In this document: piece by piece, positions 22,001 through 29,775 of the stretch
Layout of the letters: every line of letters begins with the position of its first letter
Numbering within the stretch: the first letter of the stretch is position 1
Assembly: GCA_037179385.1 (NCBI GenBank)
Contig: CM074195.1
Location: forward strand, 10,431,787-10,495,786
Reading direction: 5' to 3'
DNA length: 64,000 bases
Origin: Holothuria scabra
Taxonomy: Eukaryota; Echinodermata; Holothuroidea; Aspidochirotida; Holothuriidae
Notes under the pieces: model-generated
The model's database searches: none
Told to the model about the DNA's origin: nothing
The model's input: the letters and a program-made list of their open reading frames with translations, nothing else
Translations under genes and position numbers: made by a program

Positions 22001-24568
22001 GGGGGGTTGAGGGAAATCATTCCACCGATGTAAGTATTGCAGGGATCCCCCTTCAATACTTTCATTGAGGATCCCAGCAATACTCTCATTGGTGGGAGGA
22101 TTGCTGTTTTGCCCGTCAATAATTCAGGCAGATTTAAAAGAAAAAAAAAATCAATAGGCAGAGAAAACAAAATGAAACATTGTGGTATACAGATGACTTT
22201 AGGGCTTCTAGAAAATGTTTATTATTTAAAGCAATAGTACTGCATTTTAAGTGTGTGATCTATGTGTTTCGTGTATATGCCTGTCAATGTGAGTGTTTAT
22301 GCATGTTTGTTTGTGTGTGTATAGGTGTGTTCTCCTGTGCTCTTGGGTGAGCTTGTAAACGATACCTTGCCGGGTATAAGCAGCTCACGAGAGCTGAGGC
22401 CTCGCCCGTCTTTCCTTGCTCATGCGGTGCTCGTAACTGGCGTAGCTACCCGAAAATTCGGACACTGCAATGAGCTCTGTCACGTGATATGCAAGAGCCC
22501 GCCCTGGCTCTCGGCATTCGTGTGCCGTGTGACATAAACGGCCAAAGGGGAATTCCGACCATTTCCTTACGGGGGACAGTTCTGTGTACCCCGTAAGGCA
22601 TGGATTACGGGTTTGCCCTGTGTGTGTTGGTGGACTGATCCTAGACAAGTCCCATCACAGCCACAATCTGAGGTTCTGGCTGTTGGAAAATTTTGCCCCC
22701 CAACCCACAAAGCAGATCTATGCCCCTCTCTCATCAAGCATTTGGGTATGATGTCATAGCTCTTTCTGCACACCAATGCTTTCATTCATTATGTTTTTCA
22801 TTTAGTATGGGGGGTGTGATGTCATAGCTCTACATTGATGTGAATTGTTTTGTTTACTGTTCTTTTTAATTCTGGTGTTCTGACCTCGATAGGGTTGGCT
22901 GAATTGGTACACCCCAAGAAACATCCAAATTCACTAACTTCCTGTATGCTTATTTTCATAGCAAGTGACATATGTTCACTTCTTCACCTGCAGACAAAAA
23001 CACAAATCAACAAATTTTGCTACATTAATGAGCTTAAATTGAAATTGGCTGTTGACAGTTGATTGGTCATTATAAATTGGTATACAACAAAGCTCCAACT
23101 ACAGCATTGACATAAGTCATTGGGACTTTATTGTGTGAACTTGAAGTGAGACAAAATCACACTCAAAATTCTAATGCCAGCGTTTGTCCAATTAGTTTGT
23201 TCTATAGTTGAATTTTCATTCAATATTAAAGTTCTGCCTGTTGTGAAATTATATACAAGAAAAGTTAATAGCTTACAGTTTTTACAGTTTGAAGTGAAAG
23301 TTCATGGAATGTGGCAGTACAAGTGCAGCAGTCCCTGCTGGACAGGCAATCTCTGCCCAAGGTTCATGTGTAGAATGCATGGAATAATGCTGGGAATATG
23401 CCAAATATTTGTAGCATAAAGTCTTATGAAATTGGTGGAAAAAAATAAAAAATTTATCACTTTTGTGGAACTATTTGGTGGAAAGAAATTCAGTAATTGC
23501 TATACAAGAGTAAGTTGTTGATTTTCAAAATTTTGAATGATGCAACTTTGCTTAATGTTTTAAAGCCACACATTTTGAGGGGATAGCATGTTTTGCTGGA
23601 GTTTATTTGAGAAACTGGAATGTTTTGATAAATATGTAAAGCTATTCTCTTTGTACGCTGGTTCATTTTAAACCAATGTTTCCCTTTAAATGGCCCAATC
23701 ATAGATGAAAAACAAACCATTCAATAACGGTCTTGTTATGGACGTAAAATTCAAGTAAAGGTAACCTTGGACTTAAAACTCTGGTGAACTCTTTGTCTAG
23801 ACCAGGGCTTGGCCTTCAGAGACTGAAGAAGAAGCCCAACCATAGATGAAAAACAAACCATTCAATAACGGTCTTGTTATGGATGTAAAATTCAAGTAAA
23901 GGTAACCTTGGACTTAAAACTCTGGTGAACTCTTTGTCTAGACCAGGGCTTGGCAACCACTTTTTACCCATGGCCCATATGAGAACTATGGGGATTAATG
24001 GGTGCTAACAGGTCACAGTGGAGCTGCCAGACCTTATAAGCAGAGTGCCACCATTGTTTGGTGTGTAGTGTGCAACAATTGTTTTGTGCCAAAAGCACCT
24101 CTCACATTGCGGAAAATCTTTTTTCCTGATACACTTCAGGAAGAATATAGACTTTGTCACCCTACAAAGGCTGCATCACATGAAAAAGCAATATTGATCC
24201 AGGATTGTGAATTAGCAACACTAAGCTGCTCCAAACTCTGCTTAGAGGCCAATTTTTTACAGGAATTTTTAAAATCACCATGACCAACCAAAACCTGTCC
24301 CTAGGACCATGGCCCAGTGGTTGATGACCTAAGGTTTAGACATTTATTTCAAAATACGTATGTAGTATTTATTTTCATGTTCTGTTGCTTTATTTCATCA
24401 TTGTCCATCCAGGGAGGTGGAGCACGGTTTACACGTTACAACTGTAGTTGCATTGGGCTGGAGAAAGGCTGGACCCTGATGCATCCTGGGAAGCTTACTC
24501 ATCAACATGAAGGACTACCAACCACCAATGGTACTCGCTATATCATGATTTCATTTATCGACCCATAA
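1008..24568 (+). CDS. PLOD: Procollagen-lysine 2-oxoglutarate 5-dioxygenase (lysyl hydroxylase), 3' part of gene, 14 exons
   Basis: An ER-lumen enzyme that hydroxylates collagen lysines using Fe(II), 2-oxoglutarate and ascorbate; family members can also glycosylate hydroxylysine. Exons: 1008-1071, 2687-2784, 4526-4627, 6427-6558, 7418-7539, 8319-8420, 9918-10043, 11060-11198, 11684-11797, 16412-16480, 17123-17227, 18583-18729, 21618-21743, 24413-24568. All have AG/GT borders and together give 1602 nt, i.e. 533 residues plus TAA with no phase conflict. By analogy with the LH3 fold they cover the end of the glycosyltransferase domain, the accessory domain (about residues 55-330 here) and the dioxygenase domain (about 355-533). 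Fe ligands H462 and D464 (PHHDSST) and H514 (THQHEG) and the 2-oxoglutarate Arg R524 (GTRY) are intact, so it looks active. The N-terminal exons and signal peptide are outside the window. I cannot say which vertebrate paralogue (1, 2 or 3) it is closest to; many invertebrates carry one. Confidence 0.96.
2030..2293. mobile_element. Decayed TTAA-associated repeat, copy 1
   Basis: Shares ordered blocks (CACTTCCTCA, TTTTGAGAACCA, GATTTCAATG) with 15346-15903. Right end reads TTACCCCTCC followed by TTAA-like sequence. Non-coding. Confidence 0.5.
2365..2500. repeat. Interspersed repeat shared with 43110-43240
   Basis: About 130 bp resembling 43110-43240, including GTAGTGGAG and AGTCTTGCAT, then a decayed tail with CCTCTAGCCTGAA. 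The family is unknown. Confidence 0.55.
2687..2784 (+). CDS. PLOD: PLOD exon b
   Basis: Acceptor TTTGAAG, donor AAG|GTAAGA, 98 bp. The codon shared with the previous exon restores Asp. Ends with [13 protein letters not shown], equivalent to the conserved LPVLIHGNGPTK block. Confidence 0.93.
3158..3458. mobile_element. MITE family A, copy 1 (TTAA duplication)
   Basis: Flanked by TTAA (3154-3157 and 3459-3462). Ends AGGGCAAATCC and TTGGGCCT are inverted. A 300-bp family with copies at 4071, 32091, 61305 and a fragment at 7050. Internal CAATAAACTGAGATTGT is diagnostic. TTAA duplication is characteristic of piggyBac, but no transposase is seen. Confidence 0.85.
4071..4367. mobile_element. MITE family A, copy 2
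   Basis: Flanked by TTAA (4067-4070, 4368-4371). This copy shows the inverted termini best: CTCTCACCCCAAAC near the left end and GTTTGGGGTGAGAG near the right. Lies between PLOD exons b and c, about 0.6 kb from copy 1. Confidence 0.88.
4526..4627 (+). CDS. PLOD: PLOD exon c (start of accessory domain)
   Basis: Acceptor CTCAG, donor CAG|GTATGT, 102 bp, phase 0. Contains LGNYLANYW followed by a paired-Cys motif (GCLAC), the LGNYIPxxW...GCTVC region of the family. Confidence 0.93.
5163..5173. repeat. Poly-G tract, 11 nt
   Basis: Uninterrupted G run in an intron. One of many G runs of 11-18 nt in the window, most of which sit in transposon ends. Confidence 0.9.
5340..5570. repeat. GAT/ATC imperfect microsatellite with palindromic units
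   Basis: About 230 bp of GATGAT, GATCAT and GATCACCAT units. Because ATGATCAT is self-complementary, both strands give long Met/Ile open frames that are not genes. The array could fold into hairpins. Confidence 0.92.
5855..6187. mobile_element. piggyBac-like MITE, 333 bp
   Basis: Flanked by TTAA (5851-5854, 6188-6191) with termini CCCCTTTGCC and GCAAGGG in inverted orientation. TTAA plus CCC ends is the classic piggyBac signature. Non-coding. Lies 240 bp before PLOD exon d. Confidence 0.72.
6427..6558 (+). CDS. PLOD: PLOD exon d
   Basis: Acceptor CTACAATAG, donor AAT|GTGAGT, 132 bp, phase 0. Encodes [16 protein letters not shown] and [11 protein letters not shown], the conserved VGVFIEQPTPF...LFIHN segment of the second GT-like (accessory) domain. 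Confidence 0.95.
7050..7118. mobile_element. MITE family A, fragment
   Basis: Only the internal part (CCTGAAGCAATAAACTGTGATTGTGT...GTTGTGGAAGGGG) is recognisable, with no termini. Confidence 0.7.
7418..7539 (+). CDS. PLOD: PLOD exon e
   Basis: Acceptor AATTAAAG, donor TT|GTAAGT, 122 bp, ends in phase 2. Encodes the HYRHAKDF...EAQARDDAL helix region, equivalent to HHKAQVEEFL...ADARNMGADLC of vertebrate enzymes. Confidence 0.9.
7655..7865 (+). repeat. SINE-like repeat, family 2
   Basis: Shares GACACACCAACACCAATGT-type head, TGGTTCAAGTTC and a TCTTTAGTxxCCTxTTAYGACA block with copies at 8590-8775 and 19035-19215. The last block resembles the conserved core seen in several marine-animal SINEs. 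Assignment is by recall only. Confidence 0.55.
8319..8420 (+). CDS. PLOD: PLOD exon f
   Basis: Acceptor CCCCACAG, donor AG|GTGAGT, 102 bp. Encodes [17 protein letters not shown]; the vertebrate equivalent of VDSNV is VDADV, the accessory-domain relic of a GT DxD motif. Confidence 0.93.
8590..8790 (+). repeat. SINE-like repeat, family 2, second copy
   Basis: Starts near GATGAGATTAAACAATACACC, contains TCTTCAGTTGCTTCTTATGACA and abuts the family-1 SINE at 8791. A decayed fragment upstream (8460-8580) looks like part of a family-1 head. Confidence 0.5.
8791..9021 (+). repeat. tRNA-derived SINE, family 1
   Basis: tRNA-like head with B-box-like GGGAGTTTGAGTC, then GTCGTACTGAAGACTT, a middle AGCAATGGAG...AGCCACAACT, and the AACCAGTTGGTTTGAAACTGGG tail ending AACTCTAACTACA. 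Same family as the 58-kb cluster. Confidence 0.8.
9918..10043 (+). CDS. PLOD: PLOD exon g
   Basis: Acceptor CTTTTAG, donor AA|GTAAGT, 126 bp. Contains [20 protein letters not shown], almost identical to the [20 protein letters not shown] signature of the family. Confidence 0.97.
10139..10296 (+). repeat. SINE family 1, 5'-truncated
   Basis: Lacks the tRNA-like head and begins at GAAAGACTTCAAAAATGGAACC. It keeps AGCCACAA and ends CATCTAACTAACC. Confidence 0.8.
10626..10843. mobile_element. MITE family G, copy 1
   Basis: About 210 bp homologous to the reverse complement of 49078-49290: GACCTTGTGTACATGATGTC, GGGGGCAAAACAAACCAA, CTGATTTGTCA and GACGTCAGTATGTCGTCA occur in the same order. The ends (GACCTTGTG / CACAATGTC) are inverted. 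Confidence 0.75.
11060..11198 (+). CDS. PLOD: PLOD exon h
   Basis: Acceptor TTTGCAG, donor ATG|GTAATG, 139 bp. Encodes [14 protein letters not shown] and [13 protein letters not shown], matching GVWNVPYISNIYLI and DPDMAFCANIR. The linker between them differs from vertebrate LHs. Confidence 0.95.
11684..11797 (+). CDS. PLOD: PLOD exon i
   Basis: Acceptor AAAACAG, donor AAG|GTAATG, 114 bp, phase 0. Encodes GIFMYVMN and [10 protein letters not shown], the conserved DVFMFLTN...TTHLHNDLW blocks. Confidence 0.96.
11863..12102 (-). repeat. tRNA-derived SINE, family 1
   Basis: Reverse-strand copy of the SINE also found at 8791, 10139, 17268, 19764, 52893 and 57.3-59.0 kb. The head (at 12102) keeps a tRNA-like B-box region read on the minus strand; the tail (at 11863) is the GGAGTTTYNCGGCCCAGTTT segment ending in TTAGAT. 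Sits in the PLOD intron between exons i and j. Confidence 0.8.
12355..15074. mobile_element. 2.7-kb TIR DNA transposon derivative
   Basis: Inverted termini CAGGGTTTTCCCTGGG at both ends, with subterminal GAACGTCGCG also inverted, flanked by the 5-bp direct repeat AATGT (12350-12354 and 15075-15079). GC is higher than in the host intron. I see no transposase domain, so it is probably an internal-deletion derivative. A TATA box and CCAAT boxes lie around 13.9-14.1 kb. Its right subterminal segment is homologous to part of the element at 32426-33475. The superfamily is unsure: the CAGGG ends suggest hAT, but the duplication is 5 bp. Confidence 0.85.
14071..14268 (+). promoter_or_regulatory. Candidate internal promoter and short ORF of the 12.4-15.1 kb element
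   Basis: CTTATATAGCC (about 14070) is preceded by several CCAAT/ATTGG boxes (about 13920-13975) and followed at 14116 by an ATG opening a 50-codon reading frame ([11 protein letters not shown]...). It could be the remnant transposase promoter and first exon. No domain is recognisable in the peptide. Confidence 0.35.
15346..15903. mobile_element. TTAA-associated repeat, copy 2
   Basis: Begins AGGGGAAGTTTAAGC directly after TTAA (15342-15345). Its internal blocks are shared with 2030-2293. The right border is decayed. Confidence 0.5.
16412..16480 (+). CDS. PLOD: PLOD exon j
   Basis: Acceptor TATTATCAG, donor CAG|GTAAGA, 69 bp, phase 0. Encodes [14 protein letters not shown], matching the DWKEKYIHQNYTKA linker into the dioxygenase domain. 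Confidence 0.95.
17123..17227 (+). CDS. PLOD: PLOD exon k (start of dioxygenase domain)
   Basis: Acceptor GTACAG, donor CAG|GTTTGT, 105 bp, phase 0. Encodes [13 protein letters not shown] and [12 protein letters not shown], equivalent to PCPDVYWFPIFTE...LVEEMEHFGQWS. Confidence 0.96.
17268..17340 (-). repeat. SINE family 1, head fragment
   Basis: Only the tRNA-like head, read on the minus strand (CAGGACTTGAAACTTCTTACC...GATGCTCTAGCCACTTG), 45 bp downstream of PLOD exon k. Confidence 0.55.
17789..18437. repeat. Inverted-repeat element with AAACGTCC/GGGATGTTTT arms
   Basis: The left arm (17789-17880) is a run of CAAAACGTCC-like units; the right arm (about 18326-18437) is its inverse, GGGGATGTTTTGG units. 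The outermost parts correspond over about 45 nt. The right arm ends about 145 bp before PLOD exon l. No clear target duplication. Confidence 0.65.
18583..18729 (+). CDS. PLOD: PLOD exon l
   Basis: Acceptor ACAACAG, donor AGG|GTAAGT, 147 bp, phase 0. Encodes [20 protein letters not shown] and a C-terminal [13 protein letters not shown], the core of the lysyl hydroxylase fold. Confidence 0.97.
19035..19215 (+). repeat. SINE-like repeat, family 2, third copy
   Basis: GATGAGATTAAATGACACACC at the left, then TATGGTTCAAGTTC and TTCAGTCGCCTCTTACGACA. The best-preserved core of this family in the window. Confidence 0.6.
19250..19399. mobile_element. TA-flanked foldback MITE, 150 bp
   Basis: Flanked by TA (19248-19249, 19400-19401). 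About 50-bp inverted arms start GACCTATTTCCAAATAGCA and include TTGTGGGAYAGAGTTTTGG, leaving a loop of some 40 bp. TA duplication suggests Tc1/mariner mobilisation. Confidence 0.88.
19764..19968 (-). repeat. tRNA-derived SINE, family 1
   Basis: Reverse-strand copy running from GGTTAGTTAGATGGAGTTT through TTGTGGCTCACTGGCTTGTT to TATGACTCGAACTGGGAATT. The extreme head is lost. Confidence 0.8.
20212..21130. other. Intron stretch with a short inverted pair
   Basis: CATGGATTCACTTT (about 20220) recurs inverted as AAAGTGAATCCATG (about 21110). I found no target duplication, so whether this is one mobile element is open. Confidence 0.3.
21618..21743 (+). CDS. PLOD: PLOD exon m (Fe-binding HxD)
   Basis: Acceptor TTTTGTAG, donor GAG|GTATTC, 126 bp, phase 0. 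Encodes [23 protein letters not shown] supplies the first two iron ligands (H462, D464 in window numbering). Confidence 0.97.
22345..22570 (-). mobile_element. GC-rich repeat homologous to the 57.86-58.11 kb MITE
   Basis: On the minus strand it shows CCGAATTTTCGGGTAGCTAC, CACCGC and CTCAGCTCTC in the order seen at 58000-58080. The termini are no longer recognisable. Confidence 0.55.
23693..23954. repeat. 121-bp direct duplication
   Basis: 23693-23813 and 23834-23954 differ at only about two positions and are separated by 20 bp. The duplicated block includes the target site GTCTAGAC and the first 11 bases of the hAT-like element that follows, so it arose after that insertion. Confidence 0.9.
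23944..24333. mobile_element. hAT-like non-autonomous element, 390 bp
   Basis: Left end CAGGGCTTGGCAACCACT; right end, read inverted, CTTAGGTCATCAACCACT. Flanked by 8-bp GTCTAGAC (23936-23943) and GTTTAGAC (24334-24341), 7/8 identical. A subterminal CCCATGGCCC / GGCCATGGT pair is also inverted. The CAGGG start and 8-bp duplication fit hAT. Confidence 0.75.
24413..24568 (+). CDS. PLOD: PLOD last coding exon
   Basis: Acceptor CCATCCAG, 156 bp, ends TAA at 24566-24568. Contains [20 protein letters not shown] and ends [12 protein letters not shown], which carries the third iron ligand His, the 2-oxoglutarate Arg and the FxDP terminus typical of the family. A hAT-like element ends only 79 bp before this exon. 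Confidence 0.97.
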   Translation, partial: GGGARFTRYNCSCIGLEKGWTLMHPGKLTHQHEGLPTTNGTRYIMISFIDP

Positions 24569-25280
24569 AGTCTATTTTTTACTAGGTGGCTTACAGCCCA
24601 GATAAGCAATAGGGAAAGTTATTTGATACTGTTACCGTATCATTAGTCTATTTTTGTATTGTAAATTGTTTTTTTGCATCACTTTAGTACTTTTGATAGA
24701 AAATTTAAAGTAAATTTTATACTGCCCTTATACTGTGGTGCTTTTTTATATGTCAGCTCTCAGTCTTTATTTGAAGCTTTTAACCGGGTAGGGGAGGATC
24801 TTTTTGAGGTCTGAATATAGTGATGGCAGCTTTTGACTTAAAGCATTTAATTACTATGTAGTGGAGAATATTTAAAATGTTTCAGGTCATTTTGCTGGAA
24901 TTTTTTCAAATGTATTTATGGGTCTTTGAGATTGCTAGTAAGAAGTCATGGTTAATTGAACACTTACTTTTGAATGGTTCTTTTGTAAACTTCAATGTTA
25001 ACCATAAGTCTGTAGTCCACAGTACAGCATGAAAATAATTGTTGGGAGAGTTGGATGAAGAAGCCTGACTGTGTAGGATGACAAAATCAAGACTGAAGTC
25101 TAAAGAAGACCTTGGATGGACACAAGGCTTAATTGTGAACTCTGGTCCAACTATACAAGCTGGAAGAAGCCCAGTATTGGAGATTACTTTTTGGTAAAGA
25201 TTTAAATCACAGATTCTTGAATGGTACTGATGAGGATGATTATATTTTCTTGTTAATAAATTTGATGCAAGCTAAATGTA
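24569..25280 (+). other. Probable PLOD 3' UTR with AATAAA at 25255-25260
   Basis: This is the first AATAAA after the PLOD stop, which would give a UTR of about 0.7 kb. No further coding sequence is seen. Confidence 0.55.
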
Positions 25281-26620
25281 AAGTTACATAATTTTTGCAG
25301 ACAAGGGTGTAAACCATACTGTATGTATGTAGTTGTACCTTTGTTTATCTTTGCAGTGCTCTTGTGACGGTGGGTATGTCTGGAATAATTGGAGAGGCTT
25401 GTTAAGATCACCTCTCAACTTCTTGACAAAGTTCATGTGCAGTATCTGCTCTTTGTATATCTGCTCATTTTAAAATGAAAGTATGCATGACAGACCAATG
25501 ATGTAATTGATCTGAAGACCTTGAGCTTAGTTTATTAAGTACTATGTCCTTTGAGGATGTAGATTTTAGGGAGTAAATGATTCGTTTCGCTGAACTTCTC
25601 TCTGTCAGAGGGTTGGGAGTTTCACTTAAGAAAAAGTGAAACAGTTGAAGTGGCAAGTTGTAAACATAATCAATTTTTGTTTGTAGTTATGCTTGTAGCA
25701 AAATTAATTTTTTGTGAGGAATTTATCTTCTGTTGTTTTTAGAACAGTCGATCTTTGTAATATTACATTTTAAGGAGGCAAGCAGGAATTGAAACCTTCA
25801 TTTCCAAACATCGTTTAATTGTCTAACGTTTCCTAGCATTTGTGTTTAAAGTAACTTTCATGAAGTAGTATCACATGTCTCAGGTTACAACAGGATTTAC
25901 ATGCTATTTAATCTGACATTATTTAAGGTTGGTTGGAGGTTCAAGGTCAGATGCTCTATGGAAGGGGTGAAAGGGTTGGGGCAGTATTTGCCAGCTAAGG
26001 GTGATATGAAATTGAAATTTGCGTTTTAATATGGAAGGGCCACCCTCCTTTAAGAATAATATTTTGCTGAGAAAAGATTTAGAAATAGTCAAAGTAGAGG
26101 TTGACAAGGAATCTCCTTGTTGGATTATGTTTTATTTTTAAGTGCATAAATGTCTACGTTTTCATTTTTTGGCTAGTTGCCATACATTTGCTTTCCAATA
26201 TTCTTGCCATTTGATGTGCTAATAAGCCCTAAATGGGGTGAGGAGAAGGGTCATTAGTATGGAGACTCACATTCTTGCAGAACTGGTCTTGTTTTTGGAT
26301 GAAATTCCATGTGTAGAAGCAAAGTATCTAGTGTGTTTGGTCCAAGTTTGTATGTTTTTCACCTGAAAGGGTTTTTGTACTTAAAATGTGAAATTTGGAA
26401 GAATTTTTCACCTTTTTTATTTTGAAACCACCTGACTATTGAAGAGTGCTTTATCAGTGTAGCCTTCTGGCTCACATTTACTTTTATTTAAGTACGATTT
26501 TAAATTTGCCATGCTTCAGCTTCCTCCACTTATCTGCAGCCATGCTTAGTCCTGTGCACATCATGAAAGCAAGCCACTGTAATCCTGCTTTTGAAAGATA
26601 TCTACGGAGAAAGCATTTCC
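25281..26620. other. Intergenic, nothing recognised
   Basis: AT-rich unique-looking sequence with no supported gene, RNA or repeat. Confidence 0.4.
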
Positions 26621-26624
26621 CTGC

Positions 26625-27018
26625 CAGCTGAAGCCTAGCTGTAGCAGCTGCAGCCCAGCTGTGATACCTGCAGCATAGCTGTAGCACCTGCAGCCTAGCT
26701 GTAGCAGCTGCAGCCCAGCTGTGATACCTGCAGCATAGCTGTAGCACCTGCAGCCTAGCTGTAGCAGCTGCAGCCCAGCTGTGATACCTGCAGCATAACT
26801 GTATCAGCTGTAGCCTAGCTGAGGCATTTGTAGCCTAGCTGAGGTAGCTTCAGCCTAGCTCTAGCAGCTGCAGTGTACCTGTGGCACCTGCATCCTAGCT
26901 GTAGCAGCTGCACCCTAGCTGGTAGATGCAGCCTGGTTGAGGCTGCTTCAGCATAGCTCTGGCAGGTGTAGCCTAGCTGAAACAGTTGTAGCCTAGCTGA
27001 GGCAGCTGTAGCACAGGT
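26625..27018. repeat. CAGCTG-rich minisatellite, 20-bp units with 60-bp higher order
   Basis: Units like CCTAGCTGTAGCAGCTGCAG recur about every 20 bp. In the left half three variants alternate as a 60-bp super-unit repeated about three times; the right half is decayed. Many units contain the CAGCTG or GCAGCTGC palindrome. The Ala/Gln-like frame on the minus strand is a by-product. Confidence 0.93.
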
Positions 27019-28515
27019 GAGTTTTTACATGGTGCCTTATCAGCTGAAATAATTTTTGTCGCTCTTATCGTTTTTGAAAAGTATTTGAAAAAAAGTAATT
27101 TGGAATGGCTATGTTTTATAAAATTGCATTTTCATGTCATGATGTTGTCAATGATCAGGGAGCTTTAAGCTCCCTGGTTTGAAGCTATGAAACCGGAGAG
27201 TTCAGGTCATTTTCCACAGGTCACAGAAATTTAGAATTAATTCTTAGGATGTAACAGCTTGGAGAGAGAGAGAGTTTTGCATAACAAGTGTCTAGCCAGG
27301 TATGTAGCTTTGTAAATTTATTGGACCTGGTACCCAGAGGGACATATCCTTAATCATCTTTTTCATATTTATTGATACAACACTTCTTGATTGACCATTG
27401 AATTTAACTAGTTTTAATCAGGATATTTTATGATGTGGAGGTATCATTTTATAGTTAAAGGAAGGAAATTAACTGCGATAGTAACGAGGAGAAACCTACA
27501 TTGTGATTTAACATGTGCAGTCTGTGCACTTTTAAATTACGTCTTTGATATGATATGAATAATTCTAATTCTGTTCTGTATTATTCTTAAGAGAACATAT
27601 CACCTGAAATCATTTAAAACGGTTATGCAATTCTGACAATTTAATTTTTTTAATCATCCTCTATAGAAACTTTATCCTGCAGTATGTGTCATTCTAAGTT
27701 TTAGGTGCCTTTTGTGAAAAAATAAATATCTTTAACATTTTTTTACCTTAAAACCATAGATGCAAGTCCATTTATGCATCCATAATTTATTCAACAACTG
27801 TTATGCATTATTTCATACACCATGAATTACAATTTAAGAGATTATTTTTATGGTTAGTAAATGGTAAAAGTTATGCAGAAAATATTGGAATAATTGGTAG
27901 AGATGATTTAAGGTTTAGTATCGGCTATAGAAAGGTAAAATAAAATAAGGCAAAGTACAAATTTAAAATCGCTTTTTGCTTGCCAAATGTGTGAAACTGC
28001 TTGCATTGTGGTAATAAACATGACTCAAGAACGTTTGAGTCAGCAGCCGATTGAGGGCAGTATTAAAAATTGTAAGTCTCAAAGATGGTAACAGTATGGA
28101 ATTTTGCCATACACGACTTTATGCAAAGCAATATAAACACAGCTGCCAAAACAATGACATATTTTCAAGCATATGCAAGGGCATTACGTTTCATTGGCTG
28201 CATAGCAATCATGAAAAGATTAATGAATGAAGTTTATATAATTGGCTCTGTGTTTTTTTTTTAATCTTTAGTTCTCAAGAGGTGTTTCCAATTTCTTGCC
28301 AATTATCATGGATATAACATGGTTAGATCCTTTGTGTAGTCATGGAAAGGCAATGAGAAGATTACAAGTTCAAGCAGAGATGGGGTTTCTGTTTAAAACG
28401 CAGTGCACTACTTTTTAGGAAGTATTCACTCCCATGCTGGCTTTGTTCAGTTCAGAAGTATGTTTCACCAATGATATGTGCCTGCACTTCTCTGTCATTT
28501 GGTAATCCCTTTAAT
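27019..28515. other. Intergenic, no gene; one perfect palindrome
   Basis: AT-rich. At 27156-27176 there is a perfect inverted repeat CAGGGAGCTT-T-AAGCTCCCTG. Another AATAAA lies at 27721. Nothing else is supported. Confidence 0.45.
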
Positions 28516-28519
28516 CTAA

Positions 28520-28759
28520 AGGACAAGATCAGTCGCCCCATACTTATTTTGAAATCTCACAATTTTCTTCTTTCTCCCTACAGTATGGTTCATAATATTA
28601 TAGGACTTCAGTGTTGCAAATTCATGGTTATCAAAGCAGTTACCCCAGTAAATTTCTCAGTTGAGGAGGAAAATATAGTCACATGATCCGTAACAGCCAA
28701 TCATGAAACAGGACTTGCTGCGTACACTTAATTCAAGCTGGGGTGACTACATTTCCCCT
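28520..28759. mobile_element. TTAA MITE family D
   Basis: Right end CCCCTTTAA with TTAA at 28760-28763; left flank CTAA (degenerate). Termini AGGACAAGATCAGTCGCCCC and, inverted, AGGGGAAATGTAGTCACCCC agree at most positions. A related left end appears at 5628 (AGGGCAGAAGCAGTGGCCCC). Confidence 0.65.
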
Positions 28760-29429
28760 TTAAGCCCAAGTTGCTAATGTCATTTGAAGGAACTTTTTTT
28801 TTTTTTACCGGTCTTGAATGGAGACACCCATGGCACACCCATGATGTTGAGGTCACAAGGTCAAAGTCGGTTAGTTACGATTTGTATTCTTCAGGGCCGT
28901 TGCTCGGGGTATGAAGGTTTGATTTCGCTCATTGTCTCTTCGCTAGAGAATCCAGAGGACTTGGACCTTTATTGGTTAATGTCGTAGCTCATTGCATTAA
29001 CCTGAAATTTGGAGATGAAGAAGCGTTTATGCGTACAGGGTGCAGAGAGCTCAATTATCTTACACATTCTTCAGTCTATCATCTCGTAGAAGACAGACGA
29101 ATCAGCAATCGGGAACGAGTCCCTTGGAGGAAAGGGTAGAAAGGAAGTGTTTGCCCCAGGTATCTTCAAAAGGACTCTCGTTCATGTTAGTGTTGCTTAA
29201 TACAAAACTAGCTTCAATAATCATACCAAAGCAAATATTGGTATGAAGGCTCTTCTTTGAATATCAATAGACCTCAGCATATGGCATCAAAGAACATTAA
29301 TCCCTCCACAGCGTTAAACATATCGCTGAGACTCCTAACAGCATATGTAAGAAGCTCATTTGTATACTGGTTGGGTACGGGCGTAAGTGTGGTACGCACG
29401 CGTGTCAAATACGTACCGCGTATTTCATA

Positions 29430-29658
29430 GGTGCGTTCGATTTAGCGGCTCGAGCCGGCTCAACTGGCTCAGCCAACGAAAGATCTTTCTGAAACGTGAT
29501 CTTAGCGTCATCAAAACGTCACAACTTGAGTCCGCCAAAACGACCAGCCCTCCGAGGTGGTTTAGTTGAGCCGCTGAGGTAGTTCACGTCGAATTTCGTC
29601 CAGTCAAGAAACTTGTTGAGCCAGTTGAGCCGGCTCGAGCCGCTTAATCGAACGCACC
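29430..29658. mobile_element. TA-flanked MITE with long inverted repeats, family H
   Basis: TA at 29428-29429 and 29659-29660. The arms start GGTGCGTTCGATT and continue through GCGGCTCGAGCCGGCTCAAC for over 40 bp with one mismatch seen. A decayed copy is at 48905-49056. Near-identical arms imply a young insertion or gene conversion. Confidence 0.9.
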
Positions 29659-29775
29659 TATAGTTTTGTCCCTAACATGACGTCACTTGACTTTAATGCA
29701 TCACCTGACGTCAGTACAAAAGGTCTAGTAACGTAATAGAATAAACCAGTTGGGAATTGCAGAACTTCCGACTTA

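Noticed and set aside
24002..24283. Plus-strand frame of 93 codons before the last PLOD exon
   Set aside because: Lies wholly inside the hAT-like non-autonomous element and does not resemble a transposase.
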